Positions 46,803 to 59,036 of a stretch of DNA of 64,000 nt are shown here, piece by piece. Source of the DNA: Calonectria ilicicola (taxonomy: Eukaryota > Ascomycota > Sordariomycetes > Hypocreales > Nectriaceae); assembly GCA_020809705.1 (NCBI GenBank), contig CP085831.1, positions 62,001 through 126,000 on the forward strand, read 5' to 3'. The translations under genes were made by a program, and so were the position numbers. Within the stretch, counting starts at the first letter, position 1; each line of letters starts with the position of its first letter. The notes under the pieces are model-generated. The model saw nothing but the letters and a program-made list of their open reading frames with translations, was not told the origin of the DNA and ran no database searches.

Positions 46803-47026
46803 TGACATGGGATTCAGTATGGCATTGTAACGCACATGTTGCGTTGACCTCACAGGCTAGGAGTATCGCCCACTCATCTGAATAAAGCTACGCGTTTCCC
46901 ATAAGTGCACGCGTGTATGAATAACATGTATGGATGTATCCTATCGCCCTGTCTCTAAAATGAAGAACTCCTCGGCATTTGGGGCTTATATGACTTCAAA
47001 TTTCATTATTTAAATGTGTAGCTTAT

Positions 47027-48117
47027 TTAAGTTCCAATCATGTTTGACAGCTTCTGCTTCCACTCTTGCAGAGTTGTGGTGGCTGTTTCTAATTGACCGC
47101 GAAGGATCTCCACCTCTGATTCTAGTTCGGCGTTCTTCGCCTTCAGTTCTTCCTTTTCGTCGACGGCGGCTTGTTTGCTCGCCGCTTCCGCTCTGAGCCT
47201 CTGTAATTCTACATCTGAAACTCGAGATTTTTCGGCCACCCTCCGCGCCATGGTTAATTCATTTCGTTGCATGTCAACCACCTGACGCATGCGTGCTAAC
47301 TCAGACTCCAAGTCAGTTACTTTCTTCTGCAAGAAAGGGATGTTTTCGAGTTCGCGGTATAACGTTGTGAGCGCGGAATCTACTTCTTCCGGCAAGGTAT
47401 TAAACCGCGATTTGCGATGCGTGATATCCGGGGTGGTAGCATTGGATGCTGCTGTGGCTTTTTGTTGTCTCCTGCTTCTCGCATTGGTTGTTGTGGGTGC
47501 CCGCAATGGGAGGGAGTCCTGGCTGGTTGTTGGTGATTGCCGTGGCAGAGTTTGGGTGGATTCCGTTTCGATTGGTCGACGAGAATCCTCGTCGGTCGGC
47601 AAGATGTCGATTTCTGTCGACTTGGGTGATGCCGGAGGTGTCAATATAGGAGGCGTATTGTGCCATCCGAACCCCACGCAGATACAGCAGTACCAGATAG
47701 TGGAACCATCGCGTTCAACAAAGGCGTTAACCTCTGGCTTGCACGCCTCGTGGTATTGCCTTCGGCATGTATCGCAAGGCACTAAATCCCCACCCTGGTT
47801 GCATTCAAAACAATGGGGATCACGAGGGCTGCCTTGACCTGTGAATTTGGTCAACAGAGGGATTAGATGTTTTCGCTTGATCGCGCCTTACTTCTCCATG
47901 TCCTATAATGCGCCATGATCCGAGCCATTCGCTCCGGTGATATCGCGTCCTCATTTTGTTTATTGATTGGAGCCTCGGTCATAATCTGATCCTGTTCAAC
48001 CGCGGATGACTGGGTCGCACTGTGAACACGCTTGCGACCACGACCCCCTCGCAACTTTGGACGCTTTGGAGATGATGCTTCATCTCTGAGATTTTCGATT
48101 TCACGCGTATTTTCCAT
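47027..48117 (-). CDS. PHD-finger protein with C-terminal coiled coil
   Basis: Two exons (48117-47892, 47838-47027) give 345 residues. The N-terminal part has a basic stretch (KRPKLRGGRGRKR) that may be a nuclear signal. Right after the intron comes a PHD finger: CFEC, CDTC, HEAC, CCIC in C4HC3 order, residues ~83-125. A Ser/Thr/Pro-rich linker follows, then a long coiled coil from about residue 220 to the end. PHD fingers bind histone H3 tails, so a chromatin role is likely. I cannot name an orthologue. Confidence 0.85.
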
Positions 48118-49820
48118 GCAAAAACTGAACGACAAGAACTACTGAAGATGTGCATGAATGGAATAAGGGATGTCTAGATGCGCCGCGTGTGTCACGAAAT
48201 TTTACTTGCTGACTAAACCGAATCGGAATGTTGGAGGATGACAAATCAGATCTGTGTCATGTTCGATGCGGCAAAGTTGCAAAACGTTCCGCAGTCGGAT
48301 GGGCGAATTAATTGAGGAGAAAAGAAAAAGCTTTTGATTGAGTAAACATTTTCTCTTGGGAATTGGGACTGCCTAATTTACTTGTTCTTTTGAACATGAA
48401 TACGCTGGTATCCTGAGACGAAACTCAAGTTCCTTCTTTGTCATCATAGGTGGCCGTTTTTATGGTCTCCCTGAGTCCCGGCTTGATACCTGAAATGGGG
48501 AGGTGGGTCCTAGCCGCTACACCAAAAGGTCAACCTATGCCTCGGTTAGGAGTAAGACAGGATATTAGGGTCTATATGGCACAGATCGACATCACGACTC
48601 AACCTTGGCTCAGTTTCTCATCGGCCCCCCTCAGCCCCGTCTCAGCCATAGAAATTGCAGGTCTTGACAACCAGCGTAGTTCATGAGGTTATGTTCGGAT
48701 TCATAATTGGTATGTTATTTGTTGTTCCGTTTCTGTCTGTCCGACGCCCCCTGGATATGAAGATGCGATCACAAGTGTCTCTTTCTTCTTTAGGAACCAT
48801 CGTTAGCCAGAATTTGCACAGCGGACATGGTGTATTGGTCCATTCTAGGATCGAGAATAGGGGCTAGGTCTAGTTCAATGATAGCCCCCGAACAGCCATC
48901 TCTCCTGAAACAGGTCATCAGGGTTAACCTTCTGGCATTTCGCACATAATCTTTCAAATTGGTCATCTGCTATTGCGAGAGTCGGTGTGAAGCCTTGTGT
49001 TCAAACTATTCGTGTATTTATAGGCCCGCATCAACTGTGAGAGCCAACTCTGACTTGGTCGCCCAAGGAGCAGGACAAAGATCATGACCAAAGAAAATAG
49101 CATTTCGGCAGCCTTACCTAGGCGCCCTACGAGTCTGAGCAAATAAAAATATAAAGTTAAAGGTTTTTCATGACCTTAATAAATTCTTCCATCCACCGTT
49201 ATTTGGACCCAACTATAAGAATGGCCTGCCTCCGCAGGCAAAGCGCAATCCAAACCATCACCAACAACATATCGCATATCATAGGACAAAATGGAATATA
49301 CTATCGAGCGCCCTATCCTCTTCCCTGCACACGGTCAGTTCGCCGTAGCCTACGATAACGAAACGCGGGATCAGTACGTTCGCGGTCTCCGAAACAGCGA
49401 TGTCCTCCCAAATTATTCATCATCTTGAATCGTCAGAAGCGGACCAGGCTAGCGGTGTGAAGCGGCAGAATTCGTCCAACCAAAGAATCTGATTTGCTAC
49501 GTTGATGTCGCAAGTGGCTTTGAGTATTCGTATTATTGGCAATTTGATACCGTTCAAAGAAGGAGGTATGTGATGAGGCATAAAAGCCTTGTCCGCAGTT
49601 GACCGGGGTTCGAAAATAACGCTTTTTGAAGAGCTACTCAAAGATCTGGCTGGTCTAGACCCAACATGAACAAGACTTAAGTATTGTAAGCTGACAAGAG
49701 GATGAGCGCGCCACCAACTACCCCTCACCTGGTCCAGCCCAGCTCGCGGTATTTTCTTCACCTTTTGGAACTTCTTTGCGCTCGCCAAATTTTCCTACGG
49801 ATCCTGTCTTCTGGTCTACA
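48118..49820. other. Intergenic, about 1.7 kb
   Basis: Divergent promoters of the PHD gene (left) and the HET gene (right). Short open frames such as 48450-48686 and 49420-49788 have no recognisable content. Confidence 0.5.
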
Positions 49821-52298
49821 ATGGCAGAGGATGCTCCTCCTTATTCAGTTTCAGCAACAAGCCCACGTTTCCCGGTTCTATCTTCAATTAGAAACTCCAA
49901 GCTGTGCAGCGACTGCCGTGGAATCGATTTTAGTCCACTTGAGGCGCAACTGCTAAACGAAGATGACGCTTCCCGAGAAACTGCGAGTACGCACGAAGAG
50001 AAGTTTGCTATTTACATAGATGAATTCTCGATACATAAAGCAACAAAAGAGTCGCCCGGATGCCTTTTCTGTGCCCTCCTCGCCGAATGTGCGAGTCGGA
50101 CCGGCGAGTCCGAAAGACTGGATTATGTGCGATGCTGTATACGTCCAAAACTTCGCTGGTCACTCGCATCTCAGAGGAGCAAGGGCCAAAAAATAACCAA
50201 GCTCGAGCACACTGGCCAAATCCACATTTGGTTCTATGAGATCAAGCATTACAAGAAGGGTCCCAAATTGCCTGCCGGCCAGCTTCCAAATGGTGGCCGG
50301 CTACTGGACTTGCCTGATGATTCGCCTTCAAATGGTGGTCGGCTACGGAAGATGTTTTTCCGGACACCGAAGCGTTCTCTACAGGGGTCTTCCTCTCAAA
50401 GCCAAAAGGATAAAAGACCTGATGAAGAATTGGCTAGAAACCCCATTGAAGACCCCATTGAAGACCCCACTGGCCTTATTCCACGTTGCCGTGCTAATAT
50501 GGAGCCAGGAGAAGCTGACTCACGTCGTATCATATCTCTCAAATCAGCAATAGCGTCCTGGATGATTGATATTCTAGATCAAGATACCGGTTCCAAAATA
50601 CCCAGCAGAATATCGATTTCTGCTATGGTTGATATAACTCAAATCTCTGCGTGGCTGCGTGAGTGCAATAATGATCATTATCATCCATCCGAGCCTCATA
50701 ATATCTCTCGAATGAAAAGAGTGCTTGAAAGAAGAGTACTGAGATTAATCAACACGTCTACTGGGAATATAGAGATTCACGAATCATTAGTCAACTTCGT
50801 GGCCCTGTCGTATGTGTGGGGGCAATCGGTCAGCGTGACGCCAACTCTTCGATCGAGGCCAATTGTCGAGCATGCGCCAACTGTACGCGATGCTGCCGAG
50901 CTCACAAGATCCATGGGAATCGAGTGGCTTTGGGTTGATAGAATATGTATCGACCAAAACGATGAGGAAGAAAAGACGTTTTTGATACCGTACATCAAAG
51001 ACATATTTGCCGCAGCGCACTTGACTATCATAGCCGCTTCAGGTGATGGGGCGCACACTGGGCTGCCTGGCACGAAGAGAACACCTAGGACACTAAACGA
51101 GATCGAAAATCCGGTAAAAATCAAGTGTGGGAAGAGTGTGCTGAAATTACTTCCTGCTCGGCCGAGTTTTAATGCTCTCCTCGAACCATGTATTTGGCGT
51201 ACACGAGGCTGGACTTTTGAGGAGAAAGTGTTTTCACGTCGTGTTCTTTACATATTCCCTTCCGAGGTTATTTTCAGTTGCCCCAAGGGTACATTCAGGG
51301 AGTCATCTGGGAGTTGTTTTACTGCTGGAGCCGCTGGTTCGACGTGGGGGGATTCTGGCGCAACGCCTCCCATCGTAGCGTCCGAGATTAACACAAAAGT
51401 CTATGCTGAATCAACAAACCGCAGCTCCATGATATCGGCGCGAGAATTCGTCCGGGCCCTGGAAGAGTACAGTACGAGGAACCTCACAGTCGAAGAAGAC
51501 AGAGTTGCGGCCTTTGCAGGTTTGATCAGCATAGCCACTGGTCTACAGGACGAAGTGTCAGAGAGACCATTGTTGAAGCACGGCCATCCCCTCGGATTTT
51601 TCGAGACAGCCCTGACATGGCAACCCGATGAAAGGTCTAAAAAACGGTACCCGAAATTCGGCAAGCCGTTCGCTCCTAGCTGGAGCTGGGCATCTGCAGG
51701 AACCAAGGTGCACTTCTTGGATAACGGGGAAGATAACGATCAGAGTTGCTGGTTTGACTTCCAATTGATCGGTGGATATGATGCATTGGGATTGCCAAGG
51801 CAAAATGATGGTCTCTCCGGGCTGTTAGGATTGGGTAAGCCGACATCAATCCTCGAAAATCGGCCTTGGATGAGTAGTATACAGGCCCCGCCAAGCTATA
51901 CAAGTGAACCGGGCCTTGAGAGATTCAGTGTAGCCTTGGAGCTACCCAAGCTTCATTTAGTTACAGTCATTTTTGAAGCTCTCTTCGCTCCACGTGGTGG
52001 CTACGGGGGCCAGGACTCTGTACGTGCTATTGATTATAGTCCAGGACAAGACGGAACTCTCCTTGGAAGATTGTCTGTTAATCAGTCCGAGAGTGGCCGA
52101 TTCCAGGTAGAAACGCGAACTCTTTTTGCCATTGTCGCGGGGAACTCGAATATTTACGTCATGGCCTTAAAGCCAGAACTAGGTGGCAATACATATTCAC
52201 GAATGGGAATCTTGCGCGTGTCGTTTTATAACGATCAGTTGTTTTTTGACATCATGAGAAGAGGACACCCTCGGTGGGAGTACATGCGCCTTGTCTAA
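49821..52298 (+). CDS. HET-domain protein (heterokaryon incompatibility type)
   Basis: A single exon of 825 residues. The HET domain starts near residue 325 with FVALSYVWGQ and continues with EWLWVDRICIDQND and ARGWTFEEKVFSRR-like text (here TRGWTFEEKVFSRRVLYIF) to about residue 500. These are the three conserved blocks of the family. HET proteins trigger cell death on non-self fusion or take part in fungal innate immunity; most copies are orphan members of large families. The N-terminal part is less conserved and contains two short internal duplications: NGGRL twice (50290-50350), and a 12-bp unit encoding IEDP (50448-50473). The ATG at 49821 is the first in frame. Confidence 0.9.
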   Translation: MAEDAPPYSVSATSPRFPVLSSIRNSKLCSDCRGIDFSPLEAQLLNEDDASRETASTHEEKFAIYIDEFSIHKATKESPGCLFCALLAECASRTGESERLDYVRCCIRPKLRWSLASQRSKGQKITKLEHTGQIHIWFYEIKHYKKGPKLPAGQLPNGGRLLDLPDDSPSNGGRLRKMFFRTPKRSLQGSSSQSQKDKRPDEELARNPIEDPIEDPTGLIPRCRANMEPGEADSRRIISLKSAIASWMIDILDQDTGSKIPSRISISAMVDITQISAWLRECNNDHYHPSEPHNISRMKRVLERRVLRLINTSTGNIEIHESLVNFVALSYVWGQSVSVTPTLRSRPIVEHAPTVRDAAELTRSMGIEWLWVDRICIDQNDEEEKTFLIPYIKDIFAAAHLTIIAASGDGAHTGLPGTKRTPRTLNEIENPVKIKCGKSVLKLLPARPSFNALLEPCIWRTRGWTFEEKVFSRRVLYIFPSEVIFSCPKGTFRESSGSCFTAGAAGSTWGDSGATPPIVASEINTKVYAESTNRSSMISAREFVRALEEYSTRNLTVEEDRVAAFAGLISIATGLQDEVSERPLLKHGHPLGFFETALTWQPDERSKKRYPKFGKPFAPSWSWASAGTKVHFLDNGEDNDQSCWFDFQLIGGYDALGLPRQNDGLSGLLGLGKPTSILENRPWMSSIQAPPSYTSEPGLERFSVALELPKLHLVTVIFEALFAPRGGYGGQDSVRAIDYSPGQDGTLLGRLSVNQSESGRFQVETRTLFAIVAGNSNIYVMALKPELGGNTYSRMGILRVSFYNDQLFFDIMRRGHPRWEYMRLV

Positions 52299-54203
52299 CT
52301 AGTCACATTGCCGTTGTAACAATGGGAAGGAAGCACGATATTTAGGATGAATTGGCCATTGATATAGAATTATTTTTCTAGATACAATAAACACACAAGA
52401 AAAGGGTTATCCATGCTGAAAGAAAAAGGTGGTAGCTGGATTCGGATTGGAGTTTGGGCATAGTCGAACTAGGTGACTAGTCAACTAATAAGAAGATCGG
52501 TGGACAAAACAACCCAACGAGGCAATAGCCACCGACAACGTATAGCCTACTTAGACTATGCAGCAGCTACTGCCGCCTAGGGCACAACCCAGTTCTCAAT
52601 GCAACTTGGTTGCTTTCAATTGATCTGGTTGGCCAATTGACCTATTACAAATGAACTCACCGCTGAGGCGACAGCGGAAGTGATTCCTCGCCAAAGTAAT
52701 TAAAGTACCTTAGGTCATATTCCCTCGCCCATAATTACCGGAGGTAACACTCCTCCCCTGTTGGTTAGATCCGGCGTGCCTGATCCTGCCTGCCAATACA
52801 GACCGTTACTTTTGGTATTACTAAAGAGGAAAGGAAGGGTACCACTAGTGCTGGGTTTGTGGGTGTGTAAATTTCTTGAATTTTGATCTATCTAGGCTAG
52901 GTGCTGGTGGGGATTTGTGGTATTGTGTGCAGGGCTGCTGCTTCAGGCCGCAATCAGTTTCCAACAGTTGCTGTACTTCCTTGTGCAAGTACAGTGGCCT
53001 ATTTGACATATACAACTTCTGGGGATGTGAGGCCTACCAGAACAGATACCTTGGGATCAATTACATCGTCAAGATCATCACTGGCGACCTCAATAAACTG
53101 CTATCCACAAAAAAATTCAACACTTTGGTCAATTAGCTAGGTCTAGTCTATATGCAACATCTAGGAGGCCTGGGGCGATGTGGGCCCGGCCACCTGGTGT
53201 TACGGCTTGATCCGCCGTACATGGCTCTTAGGTTACGTCGCTCGACTGGCCCTGGCTGCAATGACCGGTATGGGCGTTAGAAGATGATAAAAGGAGGGTC
53301 GCGTATGAGGTTTTGGCAAAAGGTCTTTTTCTTTCACAGATAACCAGTGATGCATGACATGCCCCTTGACCAACTTGGACCCTTCTGAGACGTGAATGTG
53401 GAAAGGAGGGTCGGGTGAAATGAATTGTCCCAGTCAATGGCTCAGCATTTCTGTTCCCATTGGATTAGGTCTCAACTTCAAACATTTCGAATACCTTCCT
53501 CATCGGTGACCCCGGGGGTGTACTGTAAGGCGCTAAGGTTCTTGATAAATTATGACTCATAGAATAAAGAGATGTACACAGAAGAGCTTTGGAGACTTCT
53601 CCATGGTTTCATGAGGTATAACAGTCCTCTAAAAAAGCCCTCTATATTCCTAACATAAAATATTAGGTGGGCAACAAGAGGGAAAAGGAAACCCTAACTA
53701 TAGCCCAAAACAAGGCACATGTCCCAGATGGGTCCTTTACAGGGATTTGTGATCCTAAAAGTGGGTACAGCTGAGCACCTCAGCCCAAGCTTCAGGGTCA
53801 TCAGCTTATGATCAGCTTGAGCTCAGCTCTATAAACGGACATGGATTTTAGTATGCTTGAGTTTCGTCTCCGGGTATAATGGTATTAGCACACCAATTCC
53901 TGCAACTCGTTCTCCTCCAGCCCCCAACAAATCGGCGACTCAGGGCCTCAAAGGAGACCCAAATTTCTGAAAGCATAACATATATCAAAATATCATAATA
54001 ATTGAATAATTAAAGCCAAATTTTGATGCTTTTTCAATTACTTCCATCTCGACCCCGTCCTGTGATGAGCTAATCTGTTCAATGACAATTAAATTACATC
54101 TCATGCATGTCTATTGAAAGCGTCTGACGTTGAGCATCGTTCAGATATGGCTACCATCAACCTAAATCTCTCTAGAGTCAATATTTTAATCAAAATTATA
54201 GGT
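52299..54203. other. Intergenic, about 1.9 kb, possible transposon relics
   Basis: No gene recognised. The part 53200-53930 has features of retroelement ends (see the repeat entry). Another short frame (52876-53136) is unrecognised. Confidence 0.45.
53199..53929 (+). repeat. Possible degraded LTR-type element remnant
   Basis: The segment starts TGTTACGG and ends CCCCCAACA, the TG...CA ends expected of an LTR, with a TATAAA-like signal at 53830-53836. An inner part ending TATTCCTAACA (about 53643-53653) also looks like a Copia LTR end. No matching second LTR, target duplication or coding domain was found, so this rests on weak evidence. Confidence 0.25.
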
Positions 54204-57200
54204 TTATGTAGCTGTAGGCCAGCACTCAAGAACCTTGTCTGTTTTGCCATTAATCGAAACAACAACGCTGGACCCAAATTCTAGAGGATTGCCTTCAAAC
54301 ACGACCATGTCCTCGACTGAACTAAGCTTCAACATCTTTTCGATATTTCTGCTGACAAGGCTCACAGAATCGTTGGCTGATAAACCGGCGTACTTTCCCG
54401 CCCAGGCTGCCTCGAGTAGCAGGTTGTGGATATGTGAATCGCCAAGACCTGTGATGGCGAGCCCGACAAGGACACCGGCTTTCTGGAGTACCTGAACTGA
54501 TGATTCAGTCAAAGGAGGACCAGAAAGAATGTTGGTAATTTCCCATGTTTCCGGACTTCCTCTAGTTGAGGTCAAAATAACTGGGATATCAGCTTCGGCT
54601 AGTTCATGAGCAACCTAGGTATGATTAGCTTGCAATATGATGGCAAATCAACTTTAATCTTACAGATGGTGCTTCGGCGCCTCCAAAGAGAACAAGGTTG
54701 ATGAGGTTATACTCTCGTTTGATTCGAATCAGTTGAAGAATGTCATACTTGCTAGCAGTCAGCCCAGAAGCGTCAGATTTATTTAAACAGAACACACCCA
54801 CCATATTATCAGCCCGTACGACAAGTGGGATAGTCCCATTTGTAGCCAAGCCGTATATACCTCTCCCTTCTCGAAGAAGAGAGTGAATTTTACCAATTGC
54901 CATTGATATTGTAGGGGTCGCTTCAGTGTCTGCTGGATCTTAGCAAATCTCGAAACCAGTGGAAGATGAGAACGCAACGAATCCACTTACTCTTAGAGCT
55001 TTGGCCCACAGCAAGATGTAAGGCGACATCATCTTTAATGATTCCACCATTCATGATGGTAATATTCTGGCCAATTCTAAAGCCTACGCTAATGCCACCC
55101 CAGAAACCTCCAGAATCAGAGGACACGGGCGCAGTCACAGCTTTGGTAATGCCTGCAATTTTCGCCCTGTCGATTGATTTGCCGGTCAAGTGAATGCCGT
55201 ACTTGGCATAATCGAGGTTTTCTGGTGAAGTAGCATCGTATTTAGGACTGGGGCTTCCATCTCCAGTGCTGGGTTCCAAGGCAATCTCAGTAAGGCCAAG
55301 ACTTGAGGTAACTGCAGTCAAACCAGGCAAGATGTAACCATTGTCGAGTGTAATAACCTTTGCATTGCCTCGAACCTCTGCATCACACAAACCAAAGCAC
55401 GCAACTTGGCCATGTCTAATGACCAGACTGAGATTTGCAGCGGTACTGGATAAATTTGCGGCCAGATATGAGGTCTGGATTCCATTGATGACGATGCCTT
55501 CAGCCCCGGCTAAGCCATCACAAACTTCTGATCTCATTTGCGTGGATGCAACAGGTCGCCATTTTGGGTCGCCTTGATGCACTGGAACACCTTCTAATTT
55601 GCTCCCTGGCAATGTCGGCTGTCCGTCGATAAAAACTTCTAGCGGCGTTGCTCCAAGGGCCAATGGGTGCGAATCCCATACGACAATGTCGGCGTCGTAT
55701 CCGGGCCGAACATAACCGACACGATGGTCTATTCCCAGAGACTTGGATGGAACGCTGGTAACCGAGCGTAGGGCTTGAAGTTGCTCGAGGTGAAAGGAAT
55801 GTGCCGTAGCAGCTTGGAACCTGACTATCTGAGTATGCTTCTCACAAGAGGCAGCTAGATAACTTCCTCCAAAATATGGGAAGAAACAATTACTTACATC
55901 AAATATTTGGCATTCAATTCACTTGAACAGTGATCCTAGAAATAGGGAGAAGTAACTGATCAGTCCACCTTTGGGGAAAAGAAAAGATGAACCAAAATAC
56001 TTACCGACTTGTATGCCACAGGAAGCCCAGCATCAGCCAAAAGTTTCCCAGCCCAAAGGTTAGCATTATAGGCTTCCTGCTTGTACAGACCAAAAGTGGA
56101 AAATGTGGCGATAGTAAGGTTTCTAGCGACGTGTCAGCAATCTATCTGATTAGATGCGGTTGGTGAATTGTACTGCTCTTTGAGAAGATGCGGAACCTTC
56201 CAAGCATCTAGAGCATGATGAAATGCAGAGATGTGAAATCCAAACTCTTTTGCAATACGAAGAAGGCTAGAAAAGTCATTGCTCAGGTAGCAGTGCACAT
56301 GCACAGCAATATTGCCTCTGAGAACGCCAATGGTTGATTCGAGCTCTAGGGCTTCGGGCCCGGTCATACCGTGGCTTTCCATTGTTGCAACTAAGTCTTT
56401 TAGAGGCAATTTCTGATTGGTAGTATGACACCATTTGTCTTGTTTCTCCTTCATAGCTTTGGCGCGACTGAGGTGGTGACGAAGTATCCAAGAATTCCCC
56501 ATCCGCGTGTGTCCATAAACCGTCATTGGGTTCTCACCCCACGCCATTTTCATGTACCGCCGTCTCTCAGCTGCTGGTACACCTCTCTCCAGAAGAAGAT
56601 CTTCTACCACGCTTTCACCATATAGACCGCTACCTAGTCTGTTCTTGATCAAGGTAGCCTCACCCCCCATTATGTTTGCCGACCCTGGCAGGATTAGGCT
56701 GGTAGTGACGCCGCCGGAGGCTATGATGGGGACTGCCAAGTCCTCCGCCTTGAAGGAATCTAGGACACGGAGAAAAGGAGTTATAGGTCCCGTAGAAGGG
56801 TGCATTTCGTTGCCATCGTCGATGTCAGGCACTCCAGGCCAGCTTGTGGCTACCTGATGGCCATGCATATCTACAAGACCGGGAGTGACGTACTTGCCAT
56901 GCAAATTATAGGAAGGCACGTCGGCATGGCTTGAAACTGGGGATATCGAAACGACCACACCCTTCTCAATCAGAATATCGACAGGCCCAGCCGCAAAGTC
57001 GCCTCCGTCGAAGAGAGTGGCGTTGCGCAGGAGGAACGGTTCATGCGGCACCGCTGACGATGCCCAGCGCGGGTTGGAACGCAGCTCGCGGGGCTTGGTA
57101 GCTGATCGCGGTTTTTGGTGGAATGATTCGCATTGTGCAAAGGCTTCACGAAGGGTTTCTTGTTGCGATTGCGACAAGCCAGGCTCGTGGTTGTGTCTCT

Positions 57201-57363
57201 GCCAGAAATTGGGGAGCTGGCGTGCCTCGAAAAGTAGCGTCGCGCCGAGAACCGCGATGACGGCCACCTTCAATGAGGACCATCTTGAGCCTGACGGTGC
57301 CCGTGGCTCTCCGTGTCCCATCTTTGTTAGCGGCATCCGACTGTGTCTTGGCTTCAATGTCAT
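54204..57363 (-). CDS. Membrane-anchored amidohydrolase-family protein
   Basis: Six exons (57363-56174, 56122-56005, 55935-55898, 55820-54991, 54932-54664, 54614-54204) give 951 residues, and all phases close. The N-terminus is cytosolic and basic, then a single membrane segment (about 32-48) suggests a type II protein. The amidohydrolase metal site is visible: VDMHGH (HxH), GHTRMG, VHVHCY, SAFHHALDAW and YKSDH. RPGYDADIVVWDSHPL closes the first unit. The C-terminal 400 residues resemble a second amidohydrolase unit (GYILPGLTAV) without the HxH. Fungi have such large proteins of unknown substrate; hydrolysis of a cyclic amide or peptide bond is the general expectation. Confidence 0.85.
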
Positions 57364-59036
57364 CAATGGTACCCTGATTTATTCTGTCATTCATCCACAC
57401 GTCGTTCCGGTGGAGCCGCCAAGATTGAATGGCGTGCGATGGCCGCCCCCCACAAAATCGCTATCTCATGTTCCTGGACCTCGGGAAAAGGCACCATTTC
57501 CTAATCGGGTGTTAGAGTCTATCTTATCTCACACCCTGAGTCCTGTCTACTTTTGACAAGGAATCAAGTTGAACAGCGGATTGTCCAATCACATGGATTA
57601 ACAGTCTTAGCGCAAAATCTGTACACACGCGGACGAAGATGGTGGGACTGTCGGTCTCAGCTCTGGAGGATTACCCTGCCTTCATTGAAGTACTATACGA
57701 ACTTCGTTCTTTTGTTCCCCCGCACGGAGTCGCATGGCGCTCAGACACCGGTTTCCACATGGGGATGCGATGATTTGGAAATAACCACCTTGCTGAGGAG
57801 GCACCCATCAGTTCCAGATAATTTGAGCTGGTTCCAGACTACAGAGAGATAAATGCAGTGTGCATAGATACCAGAAATTATCCACGTGAAATATTATCAT
57901 GGACTGAGTTCGAGAAATATCTGATGACATGACTCTCTTCGTGTTCATTTGCGGCATGTGACTGATTGCAGATTAAAATAGAAGCAGGAATACTTTCCCT
58001 CTGATCATCACTCAGGGGAAGGCGCAGGTACGCCACTAAAAGACTCATGCTCATGCAATGCAATGCACACTTCTAGCATTGCTGCCTGGGTACATGGTGT
58101 GTGACGCCAAATAGCATCCTTGTCAGCTTAACTGGCGGTCAGCCATGCGGTTGGAACTTCTCTGTAACTGTCACTGCTCGCAGCAGTTCTCGATACACCT
58201 TAGTAAATATTTGATCGAGGTATGGGCAGGGAAGTTACTCACTCATTCCCATGGTCAAGGTTTCATGTTGGGAGTGTGGATGGATTTCTACAGTCAGCTT
58301 CCAGGGGCAGGCAAGGCCATTGAGACATCCAAACCGAATTCCCGGCACTTGAGCGATCATGCACAACTACACTATTTTAGTGCTGTATGTGAAGTTCAAA
58401 GGCTTTATTGGCAGTGGTCATGACGAAGGTGTCTTGGCTAGCTTTCAGCTCTACTAGTGGTGCCCAATCAAGGGTGTTGTGGCTGAAGTTTGAGACGCGC
58501 GGGGCGCTGGCTGGAGCCAAAAAGAAGCATAAATACAGAATAGTGAACTTTTCGGGGACGCCAAACCAATCAAACCTCGGAAACTGGGCTTGGGAAGTCG
58601 CTTTTATTTCAGCCCTACCGGTGGCTGTGCGCCTTTCGTTGATCAATCTTTCCCTTCAATGGCAGGAAATTATGCTTGAATGGTGTTTGTCGGTAGTCCA
58701 TTTTGGAAGCAAACTTGCATCCTGGGTGTGTGATTGGATATTGATCGCTCAATCAAGGTAGTACCTGTATTTCAGCCCAACGCCATGGAGGTCCTAGAGT
58801 CAGGACGAACTACAGGCAGAAGTTCACTGATAGCCATCTGACATGGCGTGCTTTGCTGTGGAACATAAAGGTCTAGGAAAGTCCCTCAGATCTGCTCTTC
58901 TCTTGTTCGCTTGAGAAAGCAGCACAGTTTCCCGCATTCGTTTTTTTGCTAAACATTAAGTTGCCCCCAACCCTGGTACTCTCGCTTTCCCCCTCCACAT
59001 CCGCTCGTTTTAGGTTGTGAGTATTCAACAGCCAAG
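57364..59036. other. Intergenic, about 1.7 kb
   Basis: Divergent promoters for the amidohydrolase (left) and the vWA protein (right). Short open frames (57553-57852, 58145-58423, 58408-58761) are unrecognised and overlap one another on both strands. Confidence 0.5.

Noticed and set aside
58408..58761. Plus-strand 117-residue frame upstream of the vWA gene
   Set aside because: It overlaps an equally open minus-strand frame; no family recognised and no splice support.
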